A stretch of 64,000 nucleotides of DNA from Mesotaenium endlicherianum (Eukaryota > Streptophyta > Zygnematophyceae > Zygnematales > Mesotaeniaceae): positions 62,001 to 126,000 of the forward strand of contig WELA01002708.1 in assembly GCA_009602735.1 (NCBI GenBank), written 5' to 3'. Under the pieces are notes generated by a model, which saw only the letters and a list, made by a program, of their open reading frames with translations, ran no database searches and was not told the DNA's origin. A program made the translations under genes and the position numbers. Shown one piece after another: positions 1 to 8,893 of the stretch (its first letter is position 1; each line of letters opens with the position of its first letter).

Positions 1-603
1 GTAACAGCTGCCTATGATGGTTTGATGGGAAAAAAACTGGCTGTTAACAGGTCATACGATATCATTATCACCGATATCATACTACCCAACCTGAATGGAA
101 TCGACCTGTGCAAAGAGATCAGGCGCGTTAAGCCCGATGTGCCCATTATCATGCTCACAGCCCTTGGTACCACCGACGATAAAGTAGAAGGATTTGATGC
201 CGGCGCCGACGATTACCTGGTAAAACCCTTTGAACTGCGGGAATTATTGGTAAGGATACGGGCATTGCTGAAAAGAAGCGCTTCCAATAACCAGGTGCAG
301 GGATTCATATTGCGGTATGCCGATATAGAAATGAACATGCATACCAAAATTGTAAAACGAAACAACAAAGAAATTGAGCTGACGCCAAAAGAATTGAAGT
401 TGCTCGAATACATGATGCAAAACCCTGAAAGGGTGCTGAGCAGAACAGAGATCGCAGAAAAGGTTTGGGATACTTCTTTCGATACCGGCACCAATTTCAT
501 TGACGTGTACATCAATTACCTGCGGAAAAAGATTGATAAAGACTTCGATACCAAATTGATCCATACCAAATCGGGACTCGGGTTCATCTTCAAAAAAGAG
601 TAA
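1..603 (+). CDS. OmpR/PhoB-family response regulator (5' end outside window)
   Basis: DNA-binding partner of the histidine kinase that follows. The frame is open from base 1, so the true start lies upstream. The receiver domain shows the phospho-acceptor Asp at codon 73-75 (ITDIILPNLNG) and the conserved Lys at 223-225 (YLVKPFE). The C-terminal half (about 300-600) is a winged helix of Trans_reg_C type, with ELTPKELKLLEYM, the recognition helix around TNFIDVYINYLRKKI and the closing GLGFIFKKE. The kinase starts 2 bases after the stop, so the two are co-transcribed. The pair stands just upstream of the magnesium genes; that it controls them is inference only. Confidence 0.93.
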   Translation, partial: VTAAYDGLMGKKLAVNRSYDIIITDIILPNLNGIDLCKEIRRVKPDVPIIMLTALGTTDDKVEGFDAGADDYLVKPFELRELLVRIRALLKRSASNNQVQGFILRYADIEMNMHTKIVKRNNKEIELTPKELKLLEYMMQNPERVLSRTEIAEKVWDTSFDTGTNFIDVYINYLRKKIDKDFDTKLIHTKSGLGFIFKKE

Positions 604-604
604 T

Positions 605-1972
605 ATGCAGATCAGGACCAGGCTAACATTATTGTTCACTGCGCTGACAGCGGCCATTTTGCTGGCTTTTGCCCTGATCGTATATGTTTCTTTCTCCCGA
701 ACAAGGGAAGATGAATATTATAAAAGGCTCAAACAACAAGCTACCATCAAAGCCAACCTGCTGTTTGATACGAAAATCGATCCGGGCGTATTGCAGTTGA
801 TTTACAAGAACACATCCGATCCTTTATTCCAGGAAGAAGTAGCTATTTATGATACAGGTTTTCATTTATTGTACCACGATGCGGTAGATATCGATAAAGT
901 GAAAGAGACCCGGGACATGATTGATCAGACCATTGCACAGAAAGAGCTCCGGTTCTATGTAAAAGACATGCAGGTGGTGGCATTCGTTTATACGCGTAAA
1001 GATCATACTTATGTAATCACTGCCGCGGCCAAAGATGGCAATGGACTGGCCAAACTGGCGGCCTTGCGCAATACCCTGCTGGTGGTATTCGTAGGCGCCA
1101 TTGTACTGATTTTTTTGGCAGGCCGTTTTTTGGCCCGTCAATCACTGAATCCCGTAGCCGCAATGGTAGACAAGGTGAAAACCATTACGGCCACCAACCT
1201 CGATTTCAGGGTGGCCGAGGGCAACCGGAAAGATGAGATCGCTTCCCTGGCCATCACCTTCAATGAAATGCTCAACCGCCTGGAAAATTCATTCGACGCC
1301 CAGAAACATTTTGTATCGAATATCTCCCATGAATTGAGAACGCCGCTGACTGCCATGCTTACAGAGCTGCAACTGACTGTATCGAAAGAAAGAAGCAATG
1401 AAGAATACAAAGCGGCGATCACACATATTATAGGTGATACCAAAAAGATCATTCGCCTTTCCAACAGCCTGCTCGACTTGGCAAAAGCCAGTTATGATCA
1501 AACCGAAATAGCGTTCAAAGAACTGCGGATAGACGAGGTACTGCTCGACGCCCGTAACGATGTGCTGCACAACCAGCCCGATGTGAGCATCAATATCCGT
1601 TTTGAAAAAGAGATCGAAAACGATGATTTCGTTTCAGTGCAGGGCAATGAATACCTGCTGAAAGCTGCTTTCAGCAACTTAATGGAAAATGGCTGTAAAT
1701 TCTCGGCGAATAAACAATGTACTGCTTCTATCTCGTACGATCAACAACATGTGATCCTGCATTTTACCGATACAGGTATAGGAATCCCACCCGATGAGCT
1801 GGCACATATTTTTACCCCTTTTTATAGGGGAAAGAATAAACAATTTACCGATGGCAATGGCATCGGTCTTCCATTAACGCAAAAGATCATTGGATTGCAC
1901 AATGGTACTATTACGGTGCATTCAAAAGAAGGAGAAGGCACTACATTTGTCGTTACTTTCAAGCATGTTTAA
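605..1972 (+). CDS. HAMP-domain sensor histidine kinase
   Basis: Inner-membrane sensor of a two-component system, 455 aa. An N-terminal membrane helix (about residues 8-29) is followed by a periplasmic sensor loop of about 120 residues and a second helix (about 156-178). HAMP comes next (about 180-235), then HisKA with the phospho-acceptor His242 in ISHELRTPL, then HATPase_c with the N box (NLMENGCKFS), G1 (DTGIGIP) and G2 (GNGIGLPL). All catalytic boxes are intact. The signal sensed cannot be read from the sequence. Its position after the regulator gene and before mgtC/mgtA would suit a cation- or envelope-sensing pair, but that is unproven. Confidence 0.95.
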   Translation: MQIRTRLTLLFTALTAAILLAFALIVYVSFSRTREDEYYKRLKQQATIKANLLFDTKIDPGVLQLIYKNTSDPLFQEEVAIYDTGFHLLYHDAVDIDKVKETRDMIDQTIAQKELRFYVKDMQVVAFVYTRKDHTYVITAAAKDGNGLAKLAALRNTLLVVFVGAIVLIFLAGRFLARQSLNPVAAMVDKVKTITATNLDFRVAEGNRKDEIASLAITFNEMLNRLENSFDAQKHFVSNISHELRTPLTAMLTELQLTVSKERSNEEYKAAITHIIGDTKKIIRLSNSLLDLAKASYDQTEIAFKELRIDEVLLDARNDVLHNQPDVSINIRFEKEIENDDFVSVQGNEYLLKAAFSNLMENGCKFSANKQCTASISYDQQHVILHFTDTGIGIPPDELAHIFTPFYRGKNKQFTDGNGIGLPLTQKIIGLHNGTITVHSKEGEGTTFVVTFKHV

Positions 1973-2092
1973 CCAGTCCAACAAGAGAACCATCCTAAAC
2001 CGGGAAAGTCATTCCATTCTTTGAGATAACTTCTAATTTTTTTCTAATAAATTTCTAAAAGCGCTCTAACAGCCTTTTTATCAAGGCTTAAC

Positions 2093-2100
2093 TACTTTTG
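2093..2100 (+). promoter_or_regulatory. Candidate -7 element upstream of mgtC-like gene
   Basis: TACTTTTG fits the Bacteroidota sigma -7 consensus TAnnTTTG. No clear TTTG lies 18-19 bases upstream. It would give an untranslated leader of about 120 bases before the ATG at 2229. Confidence 0.4.
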
Positions 2101-2187
2101 CGCTGTCAAAAACAAATTGACCACAAATGGATGCAGACCCTTATTCTTTAAACGGTAGCCACCACTCCTAACCTGCCCCGCTTTTGC

Positions 2188-2217
2188 TGTGCAGCATTGG
2201 AGCATGATGACTGCACA
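2188..2217 (+). promoter_or_regulatory. Leader hairpin before the magnesium cluster
   Basis: TGTGCAG (2188-2194) and CTGCACA (2211-2217) form a 7-bp stem with a 16-base loop, ending 11 bases before the mgtC-like ATG. It could occlude the start region. It does not resemble the M-box Mg2+ riboswitch. Function is inferred from position only. Confidence 0.3.
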
Positions 2218-2228
2218 AATGAACAGCA

Positions 2229-2939
2229 ATGAGCGTTTTCGACTTTACTTTAAGACTCGCCCTGGCCCATGTATTGGGTGCTATTATTGGAATTGAGCGT
2301 CAATGGCGCCAAAAAAGCGCCGGCCTCCGAACCAATACCCTGGTAAGTACAGGCGCTGCTGCATTCATCCTGTTATCGCTTTCACTCACCGGTTCCAGTG
2401 GCGATCCGAGCCGTGTGGCATCACAAATTGTAACAGGTATTGGTTTCCTGGGAGCAGGTGTGATCATGAAAGACGGCATGAGTGTTCAGGGATTGAATAC
2501 AGCCGCTACCATCTGGTGCTCCGCAGCAGTAGGCTCACTCGCCGGAGTAGGGCTGCCCATTCAGGCAATAGTGCTCACTGCAGCAGTAGTACTCACACAC
2601 TTGTTGTTGCGGCCGCTGGGCAACAGGCTGAGCAAATTCTCATTTACCCCATCGGAAGATATGCAAACAGAATACCTGTTTACCATCAAATGCAAACAGG
2701 AAGTGGAAAACCATATCCGGGTATTGCTCATGCAGTACCTGGGTAATGATGACAGGCTGCTGTTGCGATCCCTGACCAGCAGTGACAATGGTGACCCGTC
2801 CAATGCCATCATCGCCGCTGAAATCAAAACATTGTCGCCACAGGAAGTATTGATAGAAAAAGTAGCCAGCCGGCTCACCATCGAAAGAGATGTTACGAAA
2901 GTAAGCTGGGAGGTTACAGGACAACAAACTGATGTATAA
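2229..2939 (+). CDS. mgtC: MgtC/SapB-family membrane protein
   Basis: Inner-membrane protein of the MgtC family, 236 aa, linked in other bacteria to growth at low magnesium and to control of ATP synthase. The N-terminal membrane domain (about residues 5-135) has the family signatures GAIIGIERQWR, AGLRTNTLV, QIVTGIGFLGAGVIM and GLNTAATIWCSAAVG. A soluble tail of about 100 residues follows, as in the longer members of the family. The stop TAA overlaps the ATG of the next small gene (TAATG), and the P-type ATPase follows, so the three form one operon. Magnesium-linked function is strongly suggested by this context; the symbol is by family, not by proven orthology. Confidence 0.93.
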   Translation: MSVFDFTLRLALAHVLGAIIGIERQWRQKSAGLRTNTLVSTGAAAFILLSLSLTGSSGDPSRVASQIVTGIGFLGAGVIMKDGMSVQGLNTAATIWCSAAVGSLAGVGLPIQAIVLTAAVVLTHLLLRPLGNRLSKFSFTPSEDMQTEYLFTIKCKQEVENHIRVLLMQYLGNDDRLLLRSLTSSDNGDPSNAIIAAEIKTLSPQEVLIEKVASRLTIERDVTKVSWEVTGQQTDV

Positions 2940-3136
2940 TGAAAACACACATTGATTGGTTCAAAGCCATCGTACTGTTAGCCGTGTTGATATTCTTAAC
3001 AGATATGAACCTGGCATGGTACAAACATCCGATGAACAATATACCAGTATTGAAGTATAGCATTATCGCATTATCAACATTGCTGTTCGTTATGATCGTA
3101 CTGAATTTCATAGGTAAGAAAAAAACAAAAAAATAA
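2939..3136 (+). CDS. Small two-helix membrane protein in magnesium operon
   Basis: A 65-residue protein with two predicted membrane helices (about residues 8-22 and 38-58), a short loop holding WYKHPMNN, and a Lys-rich end (GKKKTKK). I do not recognise a family. Its ATG overlaps the mgtC stop by one base, and its stop lies 4 bases before the mgtA start. This tight coupling makes it very probably real. By analogy only, small membrane proteins such as MgtR and MgtS act on Mg2+ transporters in enterobacteria; no sequence similarity to them was seen. Confidence 0.7.
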   Translation: MKTHIDWFKAIVLLAVLIFLTDMNLAWYKHPMNNIPVLKYSIIALSTLLFVMIVLNFIGKKKTKK

Positions 3137-3140
3137 TCGC

Positions 3141-5846
3141 ATGCTCTCCACTGTAAAAGATAATATAAGGAACAGGTTTCATTTTTCTATCAATGGAAAT
3201 GGGATCAACGAAGGCGCTGTTCAGAAACTCAAGCTCGTGAGCAGCAACGACAGCGACTATTTTTTCCATATCATGGAAAGTAACAACGCCGGGTTGAGCG
3301 ATGCACAGGTAACCGATAAGCTCAAAACCGTTGGTTTGAATGAAGTGCAGCACGAAAAAGCTCCTTCCTGGTTCCGTCAATTGATGCAGGCGTTCGTGAA
3401 CCCGTTCATTGGCATATTGGTGGTGATTGCCATCATTTCATTCATCATGGATGTATGGATGGCCAAGCCGGGAGAAGAAGCATACAAAACGGTGATCATG
3501 GTGGGTGTGATGGTAATGGTGAGTTCCCTGCTGCGTTTCGTACAGGAATACAGGAGCAACCGGGCAGCAGAACAATTGAAGAGCATGGTAAAAACCACGG
3601 CCACCGTGATCAGGCGGCCGGAAGGCAAAACAGAAGTGGATATCAAAAACCTGGTGCCTGGTGATATCATCCTGCTTTCTGCCGGCGACATGATCCCTGC
3701 CGATTGCCGTATCATTCAATCGAAAGACCTGTTTGTTAGCCAGGCCATGCTTACCGGTGAATCATTGCCCGTAGAAAAAAGAAATATTCCCATCCGTGAT
3801 GCAGATAAGAAGTCGCCACAGGAACTGGATAACATTTGCTTTATGGGAACGAATGTGGTGAGTGGTACAGCCACTGCCATAGTGGTAACTACCGGCAACC
3901 AAACCTATTTTGGTTCATTAAGCAAATCGATCATTGGCAAAAGAGCAGAAACCAGTTTTGATAAAGGCGTGAACAAAGTGAGTTACCTGCTCATCAGTTT
4001 CATGCTGGTGATGGTACCGCTCATCCTCGTAATCAACGGATTGATGAAAGGCAACTGGATGGAAGCGCTCCTGTTTGCCATTGCTGTGGCCGTTGGGTTA
4101 ACACCTGAAATGCTGCCCATGATTGTAACAGCCAACCTGGCCAAAGGCGCCGTGAACATGAGCAAACGCAAAGTGATCGTTAAACGCCTGAATGCCATCC
4201 AGAACATAGGCGCCATGGATGTATTCTGCACCGATAAAACAGGCACGCTTACCCTGGATAAGATCGTACTGGAACGCCACCTGAACATGTTTGGAGAAGA
4301 AGATGAAGAAGTATTGAAATGGGCCTACCTGAACAGTTATCACCAAACAGGTTTGAAAAACCTGCTGGATCTGGCTGTGCTGGAGCACGTAGAACTTCAC
4401 GATTATTTAAAAGTGGAAGACCACTTCCTGAAAGTAGATGAAATACCTTTCGATTTCCAGCGCAGGCGCATGTCGGTTGTGTTGAAACAGCACAATGGCA
4501 AGCACCTGCTCATTTGCAAGGGAGCTGTGGAAGAAATGCTGGACCTGTGCAACAGGGCTTTTGATCCGGGTGAAAACAGGCAGTTGCATATAGAATCAGA
4601 CAGGGTGATCCCTATGGATGCAGAGATGCGCTCCATTGTATTGAGTACATCCAAAAGGCTGAACGAAGAAGGACTGCGTGTGTTACTGGTAGCCATCCGC
4701 GAATTCGATGACAGGGCGCTCACCTATTCTGTGGAAGACGAGAAAGACATGATCCTGACCGGCTTCATCGGCTTCCTCGATCCGGCCAAACCATCTGCCA
4801 AAACATCTATCGAAGCCTTGCAGAAACTGGGTGTAAGTGTAAAAGTACTTACCGGAGACAACGAAGTGGTGACCAAGAAGATATGCCGCGATGTAGGTAT
4901 TTCTTTCGATAGGATCATGCTGGGCAGCGACCTGGAAAAAATGACCGACGAAGCATTGCAGAACCAGATAGATGATATAGCCATACTGGCCAAACTGAGC
5001 CCCATGCAAAAGTCCAGGGTGGTAAAAGTATTACAGGCAAAAGGTCATACAGTTGGTTTCATGGGCGATGGCATCAATGATGCGGCAGCTTTAAGAGACG
5101 CAGATGTAGGCATCAGTGTAGATACAGCGGTGGACATTGCCAAAGAAAGTGCGGACATCATTTTACTGGAAAAAGACCTGATGGTATTAAGGAAAGGAGT
5201 GATCTACGGCCGGCGAACTTTCGGAAACATCATCAAGTACATCAAAATGACTGCGAGCAGTAATTTCGGTAACATGTTCAGCATGTTGGGAGCCAGTGCT
5301 TTCCTCCCCTTCCTGCCCATGCTGCCGGTACAATTGCTGGTACAGAATCTCTTATATGATATTTCGCAGGTATCCATCCCCTGGGACAAAATGGATGAAG
5401 AGTTCCTGCAAAAGCCCAAAAAATGGGATGCTTCAGGCATATCACGGTTCATGGTTTTCATCGGACCCATCAGTTCCATATTCGATTACGCTACTTTCGC
5501 ACTCATGTTTTTCTTTTTTAAAGCCAATTTGCCGGAACACCAATCGTTGTTCCAGAGCGGGTGGTTTATAGAAGGGCTGCTTTCCCAAACATTGATCGTG
5601 CACATGATCAGAACCCGTAAAATTCCTTTCATACAAAGCTGGGCGGCTGCACCGGTGGTGGCATTGACTTCTATTATCATGCTCATTGGCATTGTACTTC
5701 CGTTCACTCCATTTGCCGCAGCACTGAGGCTGCAACCTGTTCCATTTGCCTATTTCCCATGGCTGGTATTGATCCTCACCAGTTATTGTTTGCTCACGCA
5801 AGCGGTTAAAAACTGGTACATACGGAAATTCCACCAATGGTTGTAA
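3141..5846 (+). CDS. mgtA: Magnesium-translocating P-type ATPase
   Basis: P-type IIIB ATPase that imports Mg2+ across the inner membrane, 901 aa, the usual length for MgtA/MgtB. The cation-ATPase N-terminal domain (about 50-85) leads into membrane helices. The actuator domain has MLTGESLPVEK, the phosphorylation site is DKTGTLT with Asp365, and the hinge is MGDGINDAAALRDADVG (about 640-655). The C-terminal helices include the conserved stretch MTASSNFGNMFSMLGAS. An N-terminal extension of about 45 residues precedes the first helices. It follows the mgtC-like gene and a small membrane protein in one operon, as mgtC-mgtB do in Salmonella. Confidence 0.96.
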   Translation: MLSTVKDNIRNRFHFSINGNGINEGAVQKLKLVSSNDSDYFFHIMESNNAGLSDAQVTDKLKTVGLNEVQHEKAPSWFRQLMQAFVNPFIGILVVIAIISFIMDVWMAKPGEEAYKTVIMVGVMVMVSSLLRFVQEYRSNRAAEQLKSMVKTTATVIRRPEGKTEVDIKNLVPGDIILLSAGDMIPADCRIIQSKDLFVSQAMLTGESLPVEKRNIPIRDADKKSPQELDNICFMGTNVVSGTATAIVVTTGNQTYFGSLSKSIIGKRAETSFDKGVNKVSYLLISFMLVMVPLILVINGLMKGNWMEALLFAIAVAVGLTPEMLPMIVTANLAKGAVNMSKRKVIVKRLNAIQNIGAMDVFCTDKTGTLTLDKIVLERHLNMFGEEDEEVLKWAYLNSYHQTGLKNLLDLAVLEHVELHDYLKVEDHFLKVDEIPFDFQRRRMSVVLKQHNGKHLLICKGAVEEMLDLCNRAFDPGENRQLHIESDRVIPMDAEMRSIVLSTSKRLNEEGLRVLLVAIREFDDRALTYSVEDEKDMILTGFIGFLDPAKPSAKTSIEALQKLGVSVKVLTGDNEVVTKKICRDVGISFDRIMLGSDLEKMTDEALQNQIDDIAILAKLSPMQKSRVVKVLQAKGHTVGFMGDGINDAAALRDADVGISVDTAVDIAKESADIILLEKDLMVLRKGVIYGRRTFGNIIKYIKMTASSNFGNMFSMLGASAFLPFLPMLPVQLLVQNLLYDISQVSIPWDKMDEEFLQKPKKWDASGISRFMVFIGPISSIFDYATFALMFFFFKANLPEHQSLFQSGWFIEGLLSQTLIVHMIRTRKIPFIQSWAAAPVVALTSIIMLIGIVLPFTPFAAALRLQPVPFAYFPWLVLILTSYCLLTQAVKNWYIRKFHQWL

Positions 5847-5901
5847 TGAAAGGATGCACGACGAATCAACCTAAACTATTGAACAGAAAAAAACGACTGG
5901 C

Positions 5902-7248
5902 ATGAAAAAATTGATTGTATTGTTCGCTATGATAACAAGTTTGGTAACACATGTAAAAGCACAGGAAAATACAGATACCAGTAAAAAAAGCAAATGGAGC
6001 AGCCACTTTCAGTTGACTGTGATTGCACAAAAACATGCGGGATTCCATGCTGCTTACAGCGGAGATAAAAGCCTGGCAGATACTGTTGAACCCATTGCTA
6101 CCAGCCTCACCACTACCCTGTTCCTGGGAAGAAAATTGTGGAAAGGTGCTGCACTCTATTTCAACCCGGAAATATCAGGCGGTAACGGACTCAGTTTTGC
6201 CCAGGGGGTAGCAGGCGCGTTGAATGGCGAAACCTACCGTGTGGGAGCTGTTAAACCACAAGTTTTTATTGCCAGGGCTTATCTGCAACAACGATTTCCC
6301 CTGGCCGATGCAAAATATGTTGATGTGGCAGATGATGTAAACCAGGTAGCCGATAAAATTCCGGACAGCCGCATTACCATTACAGCAGGGAAATATGCGA
6401 TCAGTGATTTTTATGATGACAATGCTTACAGCAAAGACCCCCGTTCCCAATTCTCTAACTGGGCCATCTGGGCAAATGGCGCCTGGGATTATCCTGCCAA
6501 TACGAGGGGTTATACCATGGGCGTGGTAGTGGAGTTGATCAAACCCCGATGGGCGGTCAGGTTATCCACTGTTGCCGTTCCCAGGATTGCCAATGCTTCC
6601 AAAATGGAGTACGATATGAGCAGGGCGCATTCCGAGACTTTTGAATATGAGCGTAAATGGACAGTTCGTAAGCATCCCGGTAGTGCACGCCTGATCCTCA
6701 GCAATACACATTCAAAAGCCCCTTCCTATCAAAGCGGTTTGAAAGCGGTTGCCAACAGCGATGCCTTTCTGTTATCAGTTATTTCAGGCGATAGTGAAAA
6801 CACTTCTTATGGAGGAAAAAAATTTGGCTGGGGCGCAAGTGCCGACCAGGAAATTACCAAAGACCTGGGTATTTTTTCGCGGATCGGCTGGAATGATGGT
6901 AAATATGCCACATGGGCTTTCACTGAAATCGACCGTACTTTTTGTCTGGGCTTATCCCTTAAAGGAAACAGGTGGAAAAGACCTGAAGACGTATTCGGAC
7001 TCGCAGCAGTTGTCAGCGGTATATCAGACGAGCACCGCGCTTTTCTCAAAGCAGGCGGCTATGGTTTCATCATTGGTGACGGTAACCTGAATTACGGAAA
7101 GGAAGCCATTGTAGAAACATTTTACAATGCACGCCTGTCAAAACAATTCTGGTTGAGTGTGAATTATCAGTTTGTGAACAACCCGGGTTATAACAAAGAC
7201 AGGGGACCTGTGCATGTATTCGGTGTACGTGCTCACATAGAGTTTTAA
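5902..7248 (+). CDS. OprB-like carbohydrate-type porin
   Basis: Predicted outer-membrane beta-barrel, 448 aa. Residues 1-21 form a signal peptide ending VKA before QEN. The family pattern is visible in LFLGRKLWKGAALYFNPEISGG, the phrase LSFAQGVAGALNGETYRVG and the repeated amphipathic strands ending in a C-terminal aromatic (VRAHIEF). Bacteroidota members are usually annotated as carbohydrate porins (OprB-like) by homology. It begins 55 bases after mgtA on the same strand, so it may be read with it; a role in letting cations or small solutes through the outer membrane is inference. Substrate unknown. Confidence 0.75.
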   Translation: MKKLIVLFAMITSLVTHVKAQENTDTSKKSKWSSHFQLTVIAQKHAGFHAAYSGDKSLADTVEPIATSLTTTLFLGRKLWKGAALYFNPEISGGNGLSFAQGVAGALNGETYRVGAVKPQVFIARAYLQQRFPLADAKYVDVADDVNQVADKIPDSRITITAGKYAISDFYDDNAYSKDPRSQFSNWAIWANGAWDYPANTRGYTMGVVVELIKPRWAVRLSTVAVPRIANASKMEYDMSRAHSETFEYERKWTVRKHPGSARLILSNTHSKAPSYQSGLKAVANSDAFLLSVISGDSENTSYGGKKFGWGASADQEITKDLGIFSRIGWNDGKYATWAFTEIDRTFCLGLSLKGNRWKRPEDVFGLAAVVSGISDEHRAFLKAGGYGFIIGDGNLNYGKEAIVETFYNARLSKQFWLSVNYQFVNNPGYNKDRGPVHVFGVRAHIEF

Positions 7249-7255
7249 GTGTAAC

Positions 7256-8866
7256 TCATTCTCTGATCACCGTTCTGCGCAGTTCCAGCAAGTTCAGCGC
7301 ATTGGGTTCAAAACCGTTCACGTTGTTTTGTACCAGGTGAATGGCCATATCGTACCAGATGGGGATCACGGGCGCATCATTGATCACCAGCTGGTCCATT
7401 TGCCGGTATAAAACATAGCGCAACGAATCATTGGTTTCGAGCAGAGCCTTTTCATACAAGGCATCGAAAGCAGGATTCCGGTAACGCGTGTAATTGGGTG
7501 GTGCAGGGTTCTTGCTGTAGAACATCGCCATATAATTCTCCGCATCGGGATAGTCGGCGATCCAGCTTCCGCGAAACAGCAACGCTTGTGATTTGGCAGT
7601 CTGCTCCAGCAGCAAACTTTTTTGTATCACTTCCACCTGTACGCGAATACCTACTTCTTCCCATTGCCGTGCAGCAAAACTGGCAATATCTGCATAGATG
7701 GGAATGGTAAGCAGCTTCATCACCGGTAAACTCTTGCCACCAGGATAACCGGCTTCATTCAATAATTTTTTGGCTGCTACAGGATCATAAGGATAGCCCT
7801 TTACCAATTCGGTATTGTGCGATGGTAACCCGCCCGGCACAAAACCCGCTTCTGCGGGAATACCAATAGAATTGCGCATGTACATCATCAACTTCTGCCG
7901 GTCGAGCGCATAATTCATGGCCTGCCTTATGGCTTTCATTTTTGTGGGCGATTCTTGCACCAGCGGGTTTTGTTCATCGGATAAAATGCCAAAATATTCT
8001 GTATTGAGATAAGCATGTTTTTTCAATTGGATCTTTGATGCCCACTGCGAACGCAGCGCTCCTTTCTTTGTCAATATCTCGTCTTTGAATGATGGATCGA
8101 TATCATTGATAAAACTCAGTCCGCCCTGCCTGAACTGCAGGAACTCCGTGGCTTTGTTATCGAAGAAACTGATCTTGACAGCATCGAGATAAGGCAATGC
8201 ATGACCGGTATTGTCTTTTTCCCAATAGTGCGCATTCTTCAATAATACCAACGCTTCTCCTTCATCCCATGATTTGAACACGAAGGGGCCGCTACCGCAT
8301 GGATGCCTGCCAAAATCTTTTCCATATTTTTCCACCACTTCCTTCGGAACGATGCTGCAATACTGCATGCTTAGAATACCCATGATGGGATGGAAAGGCC
8401 GTACCAGCGTTAACTGAAAAGTAGAATCATTCACCGCAATAAAACCATTGTCTGTCTTTATACGGCCATTGAATATCCAGGCCCCGCTGCTGGCAGTCTG
8501 GTGGTCGATGATCCTGTTGAAACTGTATGCCACATCCGCTGCCACTACTCTTCTGCCTTCCCCGCCGGGGAATACTGCATTATCGTGAAAGAAAACATCG
8601 TTGCGCAAATGGAAAGTATAGGTGCGGCGGTCGGCACTGATATCCCAACGCTTCGCAACAGAAGGGATGATATTCAGTCCGCTGTCTATTTCCACCAGTG
8701 TATTGTAGAGCTGGTGCACAGGCCACATGATGGCCTGGTTTTTGGCAAAAGCCGGATCCAGAGTGGCAATACCGGTAGACTCATTGTAATAAAATACCTG
8801 TTTGGCTGCCTGCCGGTGATGCATACAGGAAGCCAGTAATAAACAAATGGCCAGACAGTTTCTCAT
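7256..8866 (-). CDS. Peptide/nickel-type ABC substrate-binding lipoprotein
   Basis: Family 5 extracellular solute-binding protein (SBP_bac_5; OppA/DppA type), 536 aa. The N-terminus has a lipoprotein signal with lipobox LLAS-Cys14. Family features include TLDPAFAKNQAIMWPVHQLYNTL, the segment YTFHLRNDVFFHDNAVF and the C-terminal YRQMDQLVINDAPVIPIWY. It would bind oligopeptides at the membrane surface. No permease or ATPase genes lie next to it, so its transporter is elsewhere or it has another role. It is divergent from the aminopeptidase gene, with 27 bases between the two starts. Confidence 0.9.
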   Translation of the reverse strand: MRNCLAICLLLASCMHHRQAAKQVFYYNESTGIATLDPAFAKNQAIMWPVHQLYNTLVEIDSGLNIIPSVAKRWDISADRRTYTFHLRNDVFFHDNAVFPGGEGRRVVAADVAYSFNRIIDHQTASSGAWIFNGRIKTDNGFIAVNDSTFQLTLVRPFHPIMGILSMQYCSIVPKEVVEKYGKDFGRHPCGSGPFVFKSWDEGEALVLLKNAHYWEKDNTGHALPYLDAVKISFFDNKATEFLQFRQGGLSFINDIDPSFKDEILTKKGALRSQWASKIQLKKHAYLNTEYFGILSDEQNPLVQESPTKMKAIRQAMNYALDRQKLMMYMRNSIGIPAEAGFVPGGLPSHNTELVKGYPYDPVAAKKLLNEAGYPGGKSLPVMKLLTIPIYADIASFAARQWEEVGIRVQVEVIQKSLLLEQTAKSQALLFRGSWIADYPDAENYMAMFYSKNPAPPNYTRYRNPAFDALYEKALLETNDSLRYVLYRQMDQLVINDAPVIPIWYDMAIHLVQNNVNGFEPNALNLLELRRTVIRE

Positions 8867-8893
8867 TTTTTCTGAATACCGTACTTTTAGCGA

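Noticed and set aside
1973-2228. Magnesium riboswitch (M-box) before mgtC
   Set aside because: The leader is only about 120 bases and shows one short stem. The conserved M-box elements are not present.
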